Shown here: positions 32,691 through 49,600 of the stretch, piece by piece
How positions within the stretch are numbered: the stretch's first letter is position 1
Layout of the letters: each line of letters begins with the position of its first letter
From: Selaginella tamariscina
Lineage: Eukaryota; Streptophyta; Lycopodiopsida; Selaginellales; Selaginellaceae
Direction of reading: 5' to 3'
Assembly (NCBI GenBank): GCA_003024785.1
Contig: PUQB01000406.1
Span: 165,799 to 229,798, forward strand
Length of the DNA: 64,000 nt
Position numbers and translations under genes: made by a program
Notes under the pieces: generated by a model
What the model saw: the letters and a program-made list of their open reading frames with translations, nothing else
Databases searched by the model: none
Told to the model about the DNA's origin: nothing

Positions 32691-34503
32691 ATGGCGTTTG
32701 TGTCGAAGCCAGGAGATGCGGCATTTGCAAATGTTGAGCATATTGTAAGTTTCTTATCTAGATCTATTAATGTAGGTGAATTACTTAATAGATCTTAATA
32801 AATATCAGAATTTTATTTTTATCTGATATTTATTATTATTAAAAATAAATATTGATCCTTTAACAAAATTTTCAATCTTTTAATATATATAGCTCTTTAT
32901 GATGTTTGTGTTTAATTTTTCATATATTTAGCAAATAATTATTTATTTTGTTATTGCTCAACGATATTTATTTCCAATAATTATTTCACATTAATAATTG
33001 TGAAATTACATATATGATAGAATATACTCGAATCTAGGATTAGAAAACCCTAATTTTATTCCATGGCGCCCGTGTCGAAGCCTGGCGATGTGGCATTTGC
33101 AAGTGTAGAACATATTGTAAGTCTTAGAAATATGCAAATTTTTAGGAAGCTCAATTCCCTTTACATATGTACGTGTGTGCCCGCGCGTGTGTGTGTGTAT
33201 ACACATGTGTCTGTGTGTGTTTAATGTTGTTTTTATATAGAATGCAGAGCTTTTCACTCTCACATATGGAGCTATGGTTCGGCAGCTACTTACAGATTTT
33301 GAGAACGTAGATGAGGTGAATAAGCAGCTTGATGATATGTAAGTTTATGCATAAACACACTTATGCACACACACAGTCACACACACACAATGGAGAATGA
33401 TATACAAATAGCTATATCTATTGTTAAATATATATACAGATGTGTTTTATATATGTCATTCATACACACACACATATATATCACATAAAGCAGCTTGATG
33501 ATATGTAAGCTTATGCATAAATACACTTATGCACACGCACACACACACACACCAGAATGGAGAACGATGATACAAATAGCTATATCTATTGTTAGATATA
33601 TATACAGATATGTGTTTTATATGTCATTCATGCACGCACACACACACACACACACACATACACATAATAAGCTTTTTATGTTCAGGGGTTATAATATTGG
33701 GATTCGTTTAATTGATGATTTTCTTTCAAAATCTAATGTGACGAAATGCTCAGACTTCAGGGACACTGCTGAAGTCATTGCTAAGGTACGTGTGGTCTCT
33801 CTCTCTCTCTCTCTCACTCACACACACACACACACACACAGTGTGCAGTCCTGGGGAGTTATACAGTACGTGTATTTATATATATAGATAGATAGATAAA
33901 TAGATAAATAGATAAATGTATGCACTTCACACGAACGCTAAGCATACGATATAAATAATTGTTGGTAGTTAATACAACGTTTAATGTCTATGTGTGCAGA
34001 TTGGGTTTAAGATGTTTTTTGGGGATTACAGCGACAGTTTCAACTGGAATGCGGAGTTTACGGAGTGTAGCCTTGTTCTTGATGACAATCCTCTTGTTGA
34101 TTTTGTTGAACTCCCAGAGACTTGCCAAGGACTTCACTATTGCAACGTTCTTTGTGGTGTCCTTAGAGGAGCTCTCGAAATGGTATGTGTGTATGTTTGT
34201 GTGTGACTCTTGTTTGAACAAGCTAGTCTACCAATGAGGTGTGGAATGGTAACCTAGTTAGCATCTAAGGCTCATAATGTTTATATTAATATTAAGTATA
34301 AGTTAATTGTTTGTATTTTAAATATTTAAATTTTAACATAAGTATATTACATACTTGTTATATTAATTCAAGTATTACAGGTATCTTTGAAGACAGAAGT
34401 TAAGTGGGTTCGAGACATGCTGCGGGGTGACGATGCATATGAGATGAGGTTGAAGCTGATCGAGCATGTTACTGAAGAGTACCCTTACAAAGACGACGAT
34501 TAA
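32691..34503 (+). CDS. BET3: TRAPP complex subunit BET3/TRAPPC3, with two alternative first exons
   Basis: Core subunit of the TRAPP vesicle-tethering complex (ER-Golgi traffic). Exons: 1a 32691-32744 or 1b 33063-33116, then 33241-33338, 33686-33785, 34000-34182 and 34381-34503. Seen: NAELFTLTYGAMVRQLL, GYNIGIRLIDDFLSKSNV, DNPLVDFVELPETCQGLHYC, NVLCGVLRGALEM and the end EEYPYKDDD. Length is 185 aa with either first exon, as usual for the family. No frame breaks. Each 54-bp first exon carries its own ATG and a GTAAGT donor, and both splice to exon 2 in phase 0: MAFVSKPGDAAFANVEHI versus MAPVSKPGDVAFASVEHI. Each has its own upstream region, so alternative promoters are inferred. Confidence 0.95.
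33320..33640. repeat. ~160-bp tandem duplication across the exon 2 donor of BET3
   Basis: The end of exon 2 with its donor (cagcttgatgatatgtaag, then ttatgcataaa) at about 33326-33356 is repeated at about 33490-33520. The following intron text is repeated too (agaatgga... through tgtcattcatacacacacac). The second copy holds an intact but apparently unused 5' splice site within the intron. Confidence 0.9.
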
Positions 34504-35677
34504 ATTAACTCGAATGTTAAAAAAGTGAGTTCATATCTTAAATTTAAACTTCCTGCATGTTCTACATATACATAGTATATATCAGTATCAGCATATGTAT
34601 GTGTGTGTGTGTTTCTATATAACACACACACACACACACACTCTACAGGTTTATCGAAGTGTGTATGCATATGGATAAGTGTGTGTGTGTCTGCGTGCGT
34701 ATCAATCCGTAAATGCACACACACACACACCGCAGCACACGCACACATACAAGAGTGGATTATTAGTAAATGCTACATACTCGAGAGCAGAGCCAGCCGC
34801 CGCCATTGCAGAGTAATTAAATACATTTCTGTTGCATTATGATTTATTATAAAATTATAAACATTTGTATAAAAGATTTAATTATTATACTTGCACATGA
34901 GAGATAAACACAAAGTAATAGAAGGTCAACATGGCAACATTTATGGAGCCGTTTCACCATCAGTCAAAAACAATGAATTTACAGTGTACTTCCATAAGTA
35001 TATTAGATATACTATTAGATTTCCTCCGGCCCAATACGCGGGCGTTAAGTGGCACGCCCACATTGATTGTATTTAATTTAATTTAATTTTATATAGAAAG
35101 TGACTTATATAATATTTAAATACTTATATAACGGTTAAAAACCTGTGAAAACACGCACGCACGCACACGCACGCACACACATAGAAAGGTGTATAAATAA
35201 CAAACGACAACAGATAGCAAACAAAATAGTAACTTTCTCCCACGAGGAAAGACCTTGTCAAACCCCAGACAAACATGGCATGTGTCAGTTAAAATAACTC
35301 ATTAATGCACATGCTAAATATTTATTTACTGTTTATTTTATTAATAAATTAAAAAAACTAGTTAAAAATGTTATATTAAAATTCACGGGAATATTCTGAG
35401 GATATACTAACTGCCCGTTAACATTTACCATTGTCGTGTAACGGCTAGGTAGGTATCGTTAAATACTGTTAGGGTAGAAAAGTAATGGTGTCGGCAGAAA
35501 AGCTGTTAAGGGGATAATAAGGGGATTGTTACCAAACCTTTTGCCCTTTTGCCCTTTAATTAGCCGTTTCTTCTTCGTGTCCTGGTTCTTACTAATTTCT
35601 ACGTTTTACTGATTAATGTAAGAAATTTCTGTCTATCTATATAATACAGGATTTCCTTAGTTTTTTCTTCTTCTACA
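34504..35677. other. Intergenic DNA between BET3 and GH9
   Basis: It contains TG and CA runs (about 34596-34740 and 35155-35180) and AT-rich sequence. ttaagggga near 35507-35525 is followed by a CT-rich leader and the GH9 start at 35678. I recognise no gene. Confidence 0.6.
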
Positions 35678-40683
<5,006 letters not shown>

Positions 40684-41274
40684 AGTGTTGTTTTTACTTC
40701 TTTTTTTTTTTCTTCTATATTTTAGTTTTTTTTTTTATTGTAGTTTATTTATTTATTTATTTTTTCTTTCTGTAAATTAGAAGCCAGCAGGGTATCAAGC
40801 CTGTAGGATTTGCAAAGGTGGTCCTCGGTGGATATCATGGCTTTTGTTTTAATAATAAGGAATGTTATTCTTGCAAATTTATTAACGACTTGATCAATTT
40901 GGACCGTAGCATTTAAGCTTATTTGACCTTATTTCCAGTGTTTATGTATACAGATGGAAATATTAATACGGAGTCCTATTAGTAAAGTCCTTTGCCCTCC
41001 AATTATATTCATATTACTTTAATTTAATGTTTACTTATTTGTACTTGATTTTCCAAATCCCCATGGGGCAAATGATAAGCTCCCACCAAGTAGAGGACTT
41101 GTATTATTAGAGTTTTAACTGAAAGGGTGAACACATGGTTACCAAGTGGTCATTTGACATCATCATCTTGTGTGAGCAATGTTAAGTAATAGGAACGAGA
41201 CTTAGGGTCTTACCTTCTCGTATAATGATTATCCTCGAACCCCAAGGATAACTCGAATAGACTTTAGGACTTTT

Positions 41275-42688
41275 TGTCAGAATTTTAACCCAGAGGGCTA
41301 ACACGTGGCAACACATGGCCACCAAGTGGCCTTCCGGTGTTAATTCCTAAGCAACACTGAGTCTCCCAAGGTGACCTTAAAAGTCTGATTCATATGCCTA
41401 ATTAAATAAAAGACTTAAAGTCCTACCCTAAGTCCCCATCCTCGAACCTTAAAGAATATCTAGAGTAGACTTTAGGATCCATCTTAATAGACCTATACAA
41501 GCTATGCCCTAACCCACAAAGAAGATGTGTTGTAAAGAGACAATATTCAAGGTTTAACAGTATATGTAGCATTTCCAATTAAATAATATGATCCCTTCTT
41601 AATCTCACACATGCCTAACTAAGGCATTGTCACTTACCCCTTGAGCAATCTTCATTCGGGAGTATAACCTCTTTAGGGTGACGAGGGGTACCCTGAACCA
41701 CGACTAACCCTTAAGGATTTGAGTGGCCAAGTCATATCTTAGACCTAGGGCTAGTACTTAGTGAGGACATGAGTGTGCGTCGTAGGCAAACATGAGTATT
41801 TTACTAAACAAACTAAGTACATGACCTTGCGAGTGCCTCATAAAAGGGCTCTTACTTAAGTTGTTTAACCCCTAGATTCCAAGGAGAACACTCCTCTAGC
41901 CAAGTGTGCCAAAGCATACCTAGTTACGATATTGAGTGGATGCCCAAGGTTTAGTACCCTAGTGCAAGCACAAGCATGCCTGTTGACTAGAGTATGCAAC
42001 CCCTTAGCAACAAACTCATGACACAACCCCAAAGGGCATGCCTGGAGACAAACCTCAACCTCTGCCTCTTGGAACGTGCATTCCGACAAGACCATCCAGG
42101 CATGGATTCGCCAATGTTAAGGGTGAGTTACCCTGAAGGTGGGATGTACCTTTATTATATAGAAGTTAGGACAGCACAATAGAGGGTTGTACCTTAATGA
42201 CACAAGCTAAAACTTGCACTGACAAAACAGCAACGAACTCAATCATGAACCCATGAGCTCTCCTACTACTTACTCTACTTATTTATGTGACGGAGCCCCA
42301 CCCCTCTTTTCCTATATGTGGAAGTCCTTAGTTAACGAGATGGGTGTTTAACTTAGTCTAACTCCTAACCCTAAAACCCTACCCAAGGACAACCCTAGGG
42401 TTAGGTCAACCCTAGGAGTGTTCCTAACCCTACTTAACACATCGAACTCATTTGCATTAACTAATCAACCTAACCGAGACATCAAAATTGGGGGTGAGTT
42501 TTTCTAAAAGGTAAGTTTTAGCTTCGCTTAAAGTTTCTTGCAAATACATAATGACACTCGGCCGAACCATCACCTAATACACAAGTGCACTAAGCGGGCC
42601 TATTTCTAGAGTCCATCAACATAGTATAGTAAGTAACAATAGTCAACGTTCAAAGTAAAGAGTTAAGTCATAGTAAAAAACTACGACA
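41275..42688. mobile_element. Nested solo LTR (family TGTCA, copy 3), 1414 bp
   Basis: It begins TGTCAGAATTTTAACCC and ends AAAAAACTACGACA. ACTTT lies on both sides (41269-41273, with one extra T before the element, and 42689-42693), which fits a 5-bp target duplication. It has the same orientation as its host LTR and no coding potential. Being nested, it is younger than its host. Confidence 0.83.
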
Positions 42689-43621
42689 ACTTTGCCCAGT
42701 AGACCTAAACATGCTCATGTCCTAACCTCATCAAGGAGACTTGTCTCATACATATCCCCATGATAGAGTTAAGGCATCGTCACTTACTCTTTGAGGAATC
42801 ACCCTCATCTAGGAATACAACCCCTATAAGGCAACAAGGAGTACTCTGAACCACGACTAACCCTAAGGGTTTAAGTACCTAAGGCTAGTACTTAGTAAGG
42901 AAATGAGTGTGTGCCATAGGCAAACATGACTATTCTAATAAGGCTAGGTTTGAATAACCTTAAGTACAAGACTTTGCAAGTGCATCATGAAAGGATTCCT
43001 ACTAAGCTTATTACGAATATTACGAATATTTTCAAATATTTTAGGAATATTCCTTACTAAGTAAGGTTAATGAAGGATTAATTTGTTAATTAATTAATAT
43101 TTAAGACTTAATTATATATTAATTAAATAATTAATTAATAATTAAAACTTAAGTATTAATTAACAATTTATTTTATATTCCCATTTTCATGTATCATGCC
43201 TATTTTAGTTACAACGTGCATATATGTGTGTGTGTGTGTTTGTTTATTTGTATGTTTTTATTGTTTCACACACGCATACACACGATATACATACACTACA
43301 TTCTAAAGAAAACACTCCCTAGCCAAGTATGCCAATAGCACACTTAGTTACGAGACTAAACCTCCTTTGAGCCGATGCTCGAGGCTTAGCACCATGATGT
43401 GAGCACAAGCACGCCTGCCTTTTAGAGTATCAAACTCCTTGGCGACAAACCCATGACACAACCCCAAAGGACATGCCTCGGGCATTGTACTATGTGTTGT
43501 CTAGTCTAGTGTCACATGTTCATGTGACACTATTTCCAAGATGTGGGCTATCATGCCATAGCCTCTTAGATTCAAGAGTTTACTAGGTGCCATAAACATG
43601 GCTCTCAAATGACAACTCTAG

Positions 43622-44030
43622 TGTCACAACCCAATACAGGATATAGGATACGGGATGTAGGATATGCCTACAGGACCCGATACAGGATACAGGATATGCC
43701 TACAGGATATGCTTACAAGATATGCCTACAAAATATACCTACAAGATATGCTTACAAGATATGCCTACAAAATATACCTACAAAGATATGCCTATAGGAT
43801 ATGCTTACAAGATATACTTACAGGATAAGGGTCATCATTTTAGCTCATGATTAGATTAGGCTCATGACCAGATTAGCTCTTGGAATTGTGAGCATAAAAG
43901 CTCCGACCTAATTGTTGTACAATCAGTTACTATCAACACCAATCTTTCTACGATCATTTTTATCTTGTTCTTGTCTTGCTCCTTGCTTCCTATTCTCGTC
44001 TTGCTCCTAGTTCCTGTCTACTCTTGTTTT
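43622..44030 (+). mobile_element. Ty3-type LTR fragment related to the element at 58924
   Basis: It starts TGTCACAACCCAATACAGGA, like the 5' LTR at 58924 (TGTCACGACCCGATACAAGA). It shares GAGCATAAAAGCTCCGACCT and AATTGTTGTACAATCAGTTA with 59115-59160 and runs into a ctcgtcttgctcctag region. The 3' end of the LTR is missing. At 43660-43830 its 13-bp unit GATATGCCTACAA is amplified about ten times. Confidence 0.85.
43660..43830. repeat. 13-bp minisatellite within the LTR fragment
   Basis: About ten to twelve imperfect units of gatatgcctacaa/g (variants gatatgcttacaa and aatatacctacaa) in direct tandem. The copy at 58924 has only three to four units, so this array has expanded. Confidence 0.92.
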
Positions 44031-44689
44031 GTGAACCCTCGGGAACTTAAGTAAAGAAACTGTCAGTCAAGATTCCATGCCCACAATTCACGGATGTGCC
44101 TTGTTTATCTATGAGTGTTACATCTAGCTTGACATGGAGGAGAAGGTTGGAGACAGGCCTTAATCTCTAACCCTTGGAACATGCAGTTTGGCAAGACCTT
44201 TCAGGCATGGATTCGCCAATGTTAAGGATAAGTTACCCCAAAAGTGGGACATACCCCTAAAGTCTTAAAGTTGAGGCAACACAACAAAGGGTTGTGCCTT
44301 AACGACATAAGTTAAAGCTTGCACCAGTAGAAAAAGAATGTGCTCAGTCATAAACCCAAGAACTCTCACTCATATACTACTTAAATATATGTGATAAAGC
44401 GCCCCCCCCCCCCTTCTATTTCCTATTTACGTAAGTGAGAAACCTAACCAAGACACAAAAACCAAGGTAAAATTTTTTAAAAGGTAAGTTCTAGCTTCGC
44501 CTAGAGTTTCCTGCAAATACCTAATAACATCTAGTCAGACCATCACTAGATACCCAAGTGCACTAAGTAAACATGTCTCCTACTACATCTAAAGCTTATT
44601 AACATAGTTCGTAAGAACACAATCAACATCCAAAGTAAAAAGAAGTCATAGTAAAAACTATGACACATATTGAGAGACAACTAATTGGG

Positions 44690-45125
44690 AATAAGCTTTG
44701 ACCTAGTAGAAGACCCTTATTGAGAGGCCAACTAACTGAGTAGCACTTGGTGAGTGCAACGACATTTTCCTAGCAAACAAGAGTTTACTTCATTCTTTCA
44801 TCCTTGTTGGGAACATAATACATACAATCATTAGAATAACATTTCAATGTTTTATGAAAGTAAATTTATAATAATTGTTAAGATTAAACAATAGAAATAA
44901 AAACTCCACATAGGACAAAACATATCTAGGTACATTTCCATTTTATTTTGAGCAAGTGAAACTAATTTATTGTGACTTAACAAACTAGGTAGTGGATATC
45001 TTCACAAAAGCACAAGAAAATTCAAGTGACATGCACAATCTCTTGGTGTGCAAAAGTCAAGACTCTCTAACTTAACTTGAGTGGGAGTGTTAGAAATATT
45101 CTAGTATAACTAGACCAAAGAGTTG
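44690..45125 (+). pseudogene. Copia polyprotein 3' end, polypurine tract and LTR start (remnant)
   Basis: Near 44925-45060 the plus strand carries the end of a Copia RNase H: HLGTFPFYFEQVKLIYCDL, then DIFTKAQENSSD and LLVCKSQDSL. It is followed by ACTTGAGTGGGAG at about 45076-45088, a typical Copia polypurine tract, and then TGTTAGAAATATTCTAGT, a typical Copia LTR start (45089). The element is truncated. Confidence 0.72.
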
Positions 45126-45179
45126 TGTTAGTAACCAATTGTTATGAAACGGCTACGGCTCAGCATCATCCTATGTATA

Positions 45180-46500
45180 GCTCAATCCTTTTAGCAATGA
45201 CTTGAGCCATATACACTCCTTAGTAGCATGAGTAGTTGCCACATACTTGCTTTTGTGATTAACAAAGTCACAATGGGTTGGCGCTAGCTACTCCAAGTAA
45301 TTGTTGCATCACAGCATGAAGTAGATCTTCACTTATCTATTTTCCTAGCTCAATCAGCATGAATGTATCCTTGGAGCTTGATGGAGAGTAGCTCTGGCTA
45401 TTGTCTGAACACAAGACATAGTCTATTGTCTCCTTTAAATACTTAAAGATTTGTTTCACTGTTTCTCAGTGCTTATAGCTAGGATTTGTGAGAAATTGTA
45501 ACACTACTCCCACTGGATAAGCAGCCTCATGCAACCCATAAGATAGACTAAGCTACCTACCATCTAGCGGTATGGGATCTAGTCCATCACACTTTTCTCA
45601 CTACTGTATGTGGTCATGTTTCTAGGTGAAGACCCACCTCCATGGAGTTGAAGCTGAATGCACATCACTAAGTTAGAAATTATTTGGATATTTTTTTGGG
45701 GACATCTCAATGATATTCCTTCTGTCTCAAAAATTTATATACCAAGGCAATACTTTGAAGATCCACTGAGGAGCTTAGTTCCTTCATGAGTTTTTGGATT
45801 AGCTTTTTGCTCTTGTATGCACGTGTGATTGCTTGGTGTATCGTTGGAGCTTGATGAAGAGGCAACTCTTGGTGTTTCACTACCAAGATCATCAATGTGT
45901 CATTCCACGTGCTCCACATGGGACACCTCATGTCATGCATGGATGTTCTCAACACTCCCCCCAAATTGATATGATATGACTCCTGGTTGTCACTTGGTCA
46001 CCATATGGTTGCCCCCTTTCATGCGAGCTCTACATTGCCTACATGGCTTCCATCTTTGTCCCACCTTTCTTGTGGGCTCCATGCCACCTACATGGCTTCC
46101 ATTGCCACTATGGGATCAATAGCACCTCTTATAGTGCCCCATCTCTCTACTACCTACAAGGATCTAGCACCACCTCTTGTGGTGCCCCCATTTCCTCTAC
46201 TTGTGGGGAGTTGTTGCGGGCTACACTACCTCCTGGAGTGCCCCATCTCCTCCACTACCTGCGGGGATTATTAGCTACACCACCTCCTGCAGCTAACCCC
46301 ATTTCCTCCACTTGTGGGGAGTTGATGTGGGCTGCACTGCCTCCTATAGCACCCCATCTCCTTCACTACATGGGATTTGCAACATCGATTATTGCTACAG
46401 TGCCACTATTGTAGCCAACACCATCTTGTAGTGCCACCCGTCTAATGGTTCATTCTAATCACCACCATCCTCCTCTCCTCCATGCCTCTGGCCTAAGAAT
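45180..46500 (-). pseudogene. Degraded Copia polyprotein, minus strand
   Basis: The minus-strand frame 45964-45707 carries NDTLMILVVKHQELPLHQ and ITRAYKSKKLIQKLMKEL, resembling a Copia internal region. 45660-45200 has broken RT/RNase H-like text (for example ETVKQIFKYLKETIDYVLC). Stops and shifts are frequent. The part at 46020-46440 is a set of imperfect repeats (cccatctcctccactacctg and cttgtggggagttg types) without a recognisable product. Confidence 0.55.
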
Positions 46501-46526
46501 CAAGTCACCGACTCTAATACCATGTT

Positions 46527-46697
46527 AAGATTAAACAACATAAATAAAAACTTTTATTTGGTATTGTCTCTATACAACAATTACTCCTTTATACCTATAT
46601 AATCTACTTAATAGACTCATGATATTCCAGCTTATAATAGATTGTTGGATCGACATGACTCTCAGGTCTGATTGTATAAAATATTCCCACCAACAAC
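46527..46697 (-). mobile_element. Short Copia-type LTR with primer-binding site
   Basis: Read on the minus strand, the LTR starts TGTTGGTGGGAATATTTTAT (46697) and ends GTTTAATCTTAACA (46527), about 171 bp. It is followed by TGGTATTAGAGTC, a near match to the initiator-Met tRNA primer-binding site TGGTATCAGAGC. A truncated second copy of its end (TGTTAAGATTAAAC on the plus strand) is at about 44877. Confidence 0.75.
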
Positions 46698-46699
46698 TT

Positions 46700-49600
46700 T
46701 AGTTAATAACTTATATAAATAAAGATTTAAGAATGACTATTTTTCGTATTTGTCTATACACACGCTTGACATTTGAAATACATGTGTATAGATGAGAATA
46801 TTTTATATTTTTGTTAATAAAGTTATTTATTGAAACATATATAAATGAAAATATTCCATAAATGTGTTGATATGTTCTTTGATTCAAATTCATAATGTGG
46901 ATAAGGTTTTATAGTAGTGTTTTAAAACATTTTAAAAACCTAAGGTTAGGTTAACAAGTTGTTTAGCTTGTTAAAAGAAGTATTAGTATATTAGTTAAAT
47001 GATGTAAGTATGGTGTGGGAGAAGCACAAAAGAAACATGGTGCTTTGCTTTCTCCATTGGTGCAAGCCCAACTTGTATCATCAAGGCATATTCATTGTGC
47101 CACCCATATTCTCATGCTTGCTAGGCACATCACACACCTTAAGGGTTATCTTATTGTTAATTCTATTAAGTTGGAACTAACACATGCATGCATCCTAACT
47201 TACTCTATGAGCATTCTATATGCACTTGGTTAAATGTGTGTAAAGGATTTTGAGAGTCAGTTTTTCAAAAAAAGGTTTTTAAATAAAGGCTTATACATCT
47301 TGCGAGCCATATCAATGACATTAAATGTAACTCTTGACTTTGAAAAGAAATGACAATAGCTTAAGTTTTGAAAAATTATGTCAAGTGATACACATGATAC
47401 TATGCTGGTTTTCACATAGTACAACACCTATGATATGACCTCCGAATTATGTCATGGGTTCAATGTAAGGGTTTGGTGATTTTGACAGCTTACATCTTAT
47501 CTGAAGGTTAGGTCTTGTAGTTGGACATACTCACTAACACACTTGTTTAGAGGTGTTCATTATGGATGTGTGAACATGTTTGAGGGTTGAACAACCAAAA
47601 TTCATTAGCGAGTAACTTTTGTGAAGCATAAGTATGATCACCTTTGATGTTAGTATACTCAAGGTTGTCTGACCTTAACCTTAAGAGTTTATTTAGTGAA
47701 ATACTCTTGTTCAAATTCACTAAGTACTAATCCTAGATGTAGAATATAACTTGACCACCCAAACCCTTAAGAATTGTGCTCTCACATATATTGCATGACA
47801 TAGGCTAAGGCATCATCCTTACACCTTTAAGAATTACTTTCACTTAAGAATCAAGTCTTTATGATACTAGGGTTTATGGCCTGAACATCTCTATGATAGG
47901 ATTTATAACATGAGTACAAGTTTACTAAGGTTATTCTCTTAGACCTTAGGATTTGTTGGGTTGTTCTAAAAGACTTAATGTGTGTCGACACATAACCACA
48001 TATTAATCCTTCATGTAAAACTTTGACATCTCCTCTTAGTGACCAAAGGGTTGTGAACACATCTCCCATTGGGAAGCATGGTGGACCCTTGGTCACTCAA
48101 ACGAAGTGAAGAATGCAATGGAAAAGTTGATGGGACATAATATGGAAAAAGTTGATGGGATATAATAAGGAGTGTATTCTTACATTAAGGTTTATTTTTT
48201 ATACCTTAGTCCTCTTTTATTGGGTTTTTTTTTTTTCACTCAGTTCTCTTTTCATTGGGTTTTCTCTTCACGCTTTAGTCCTCTTTCACTAGGACTTATA
48301 TTCTTACATTCTTTTTCATAATGTGCTTTTATTTCTCATAGTTTGAATTGTTAATCCTATGATGAATTTAAATTTTGAAGAGTATAATACTTACAAAGTG
48401 AACATTGTTTAACTATGAGTGTAGATTTTAAGTGTTACATTTTTTACAAAGTTTCTTTTACTAATTTTGTAGGAAGGATTTTACAAATTATTCTTATGAC
48501 ATTAAATAAAAACTTTGACAAAACGTTATTTTAAATAATGTTTAATATTAATATTTCACATTCATATAATGAGGTTAAGGCAACACACCAAACATGCATG
48601 AGCTTATTTAATACTAATTTTTAAAAATCTTATGATGCAACATGTGTATTCTCATAGTTCATTGTGTGCTAATGAGTGTCAATTAACATGCTTGAATGAG
48701 AGTAACCTAACTAATTTAGTTAATCCTCTGTGGAATATAAAGAGCAAGCACATATGTCAAACTTAATGTTTTTTAAAAGTTTCTTACGAGCTAAAGGTTT
48801 GATTGACCTTCCATATCCAAAAACTTATCATTATAAAGCATAGTTTTTACCTTGGTCCATACTCCATAATTTAATTATTGTAAGTAGGTTAAAAAATTAA
48901 AATGGAAGAGTAATTAAAAATTTGACATTTTCCTCCTCTTTGAAAATGTTAACAACGCTTATCATAACATTAATATAAGTGTTATATTCCCATTTTTACA
49001 TGCACTCATTAGGCAGTGAACAAAGTTTTCAAAATGTCATTTTTCAATATTTAACCTGGAGGGAAAAGAAATATTCACAACATTGTTAAGTGATCTCTTT
49101 TCTGTTGTGGTGTTTGACAACCCTATATTAATGGACAAATCACCTATGTCATCCATATCAGGTGGTCCTCCTTCACTAGGCTACCGTGTCTTATAGTGGG
49201 GTTGCTTGTGGCTATGGTGGTTGGTCTTGGCGGGTAATCACTTGGCTAACTAACCTCGGGAGTCCTATTTATTAGCCATTGCCTTCCTGGCATTAACTTT
49301 TGAGCCTCCTTATTTATGATGTTAAGGCATGTGTAGGATTGATCGTCCATCAGGACTCTACGTTGAACTAATGATCAATGTTTTGCTCAAGCTCTTGATT
49401 GGTAGCTAACATAGTGGTGGACTCAAGTACCTATTCATTATAGCATCTTACAATGATATTGAGGTTGCAACCTATGTGATGTGTAGCCACCTTGAAGATT
49501 ATTCCTTATCAATGTCCCATAGTAGGTGTGGCAATAGAGAAGCACATAACCTTTCAAAATAAGCCTCAAATCTCCCATAGTAAGTCTCTCCATCAATGCA

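Larger units (their letters stand above)
41100..44665. mobile_element. Solo LTR (family TGTCA, copy 2) split by nested insertions
   Basis: It begins near 41100 with AGAGTTTTAACTGAAAGGGT and ends at 44665 with GTCATAGTAAAAACTATGACA-type text (gtaaaaactatgaca). Its interior follows the copy at 55980-57603 in order, but is interrupted three times: by a younger LTR of the same family at 41275-42688, by AT-rich DNA at about 43011-43300, and by a Ty3-type LTR fragment at 43622-44030. The sequence on the two sides of each insertion joins up with the family order (for example caactcta resumes with gtgaaccctc). Confidence 0.8.

Noticed and set aside
43660..43830. Regular short direct repeats resembling a CRISPR array
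   Set aside because: Units are 13 bp in direct contact without unique spacers, inside an LTR of a plant genome.
46043..46414. Pro-rich 123-codon open frame
   Set aside because: A run of imperfect repeats inside retroelement debris; no motif, no splice context, and opposite to the Copia coding strand.
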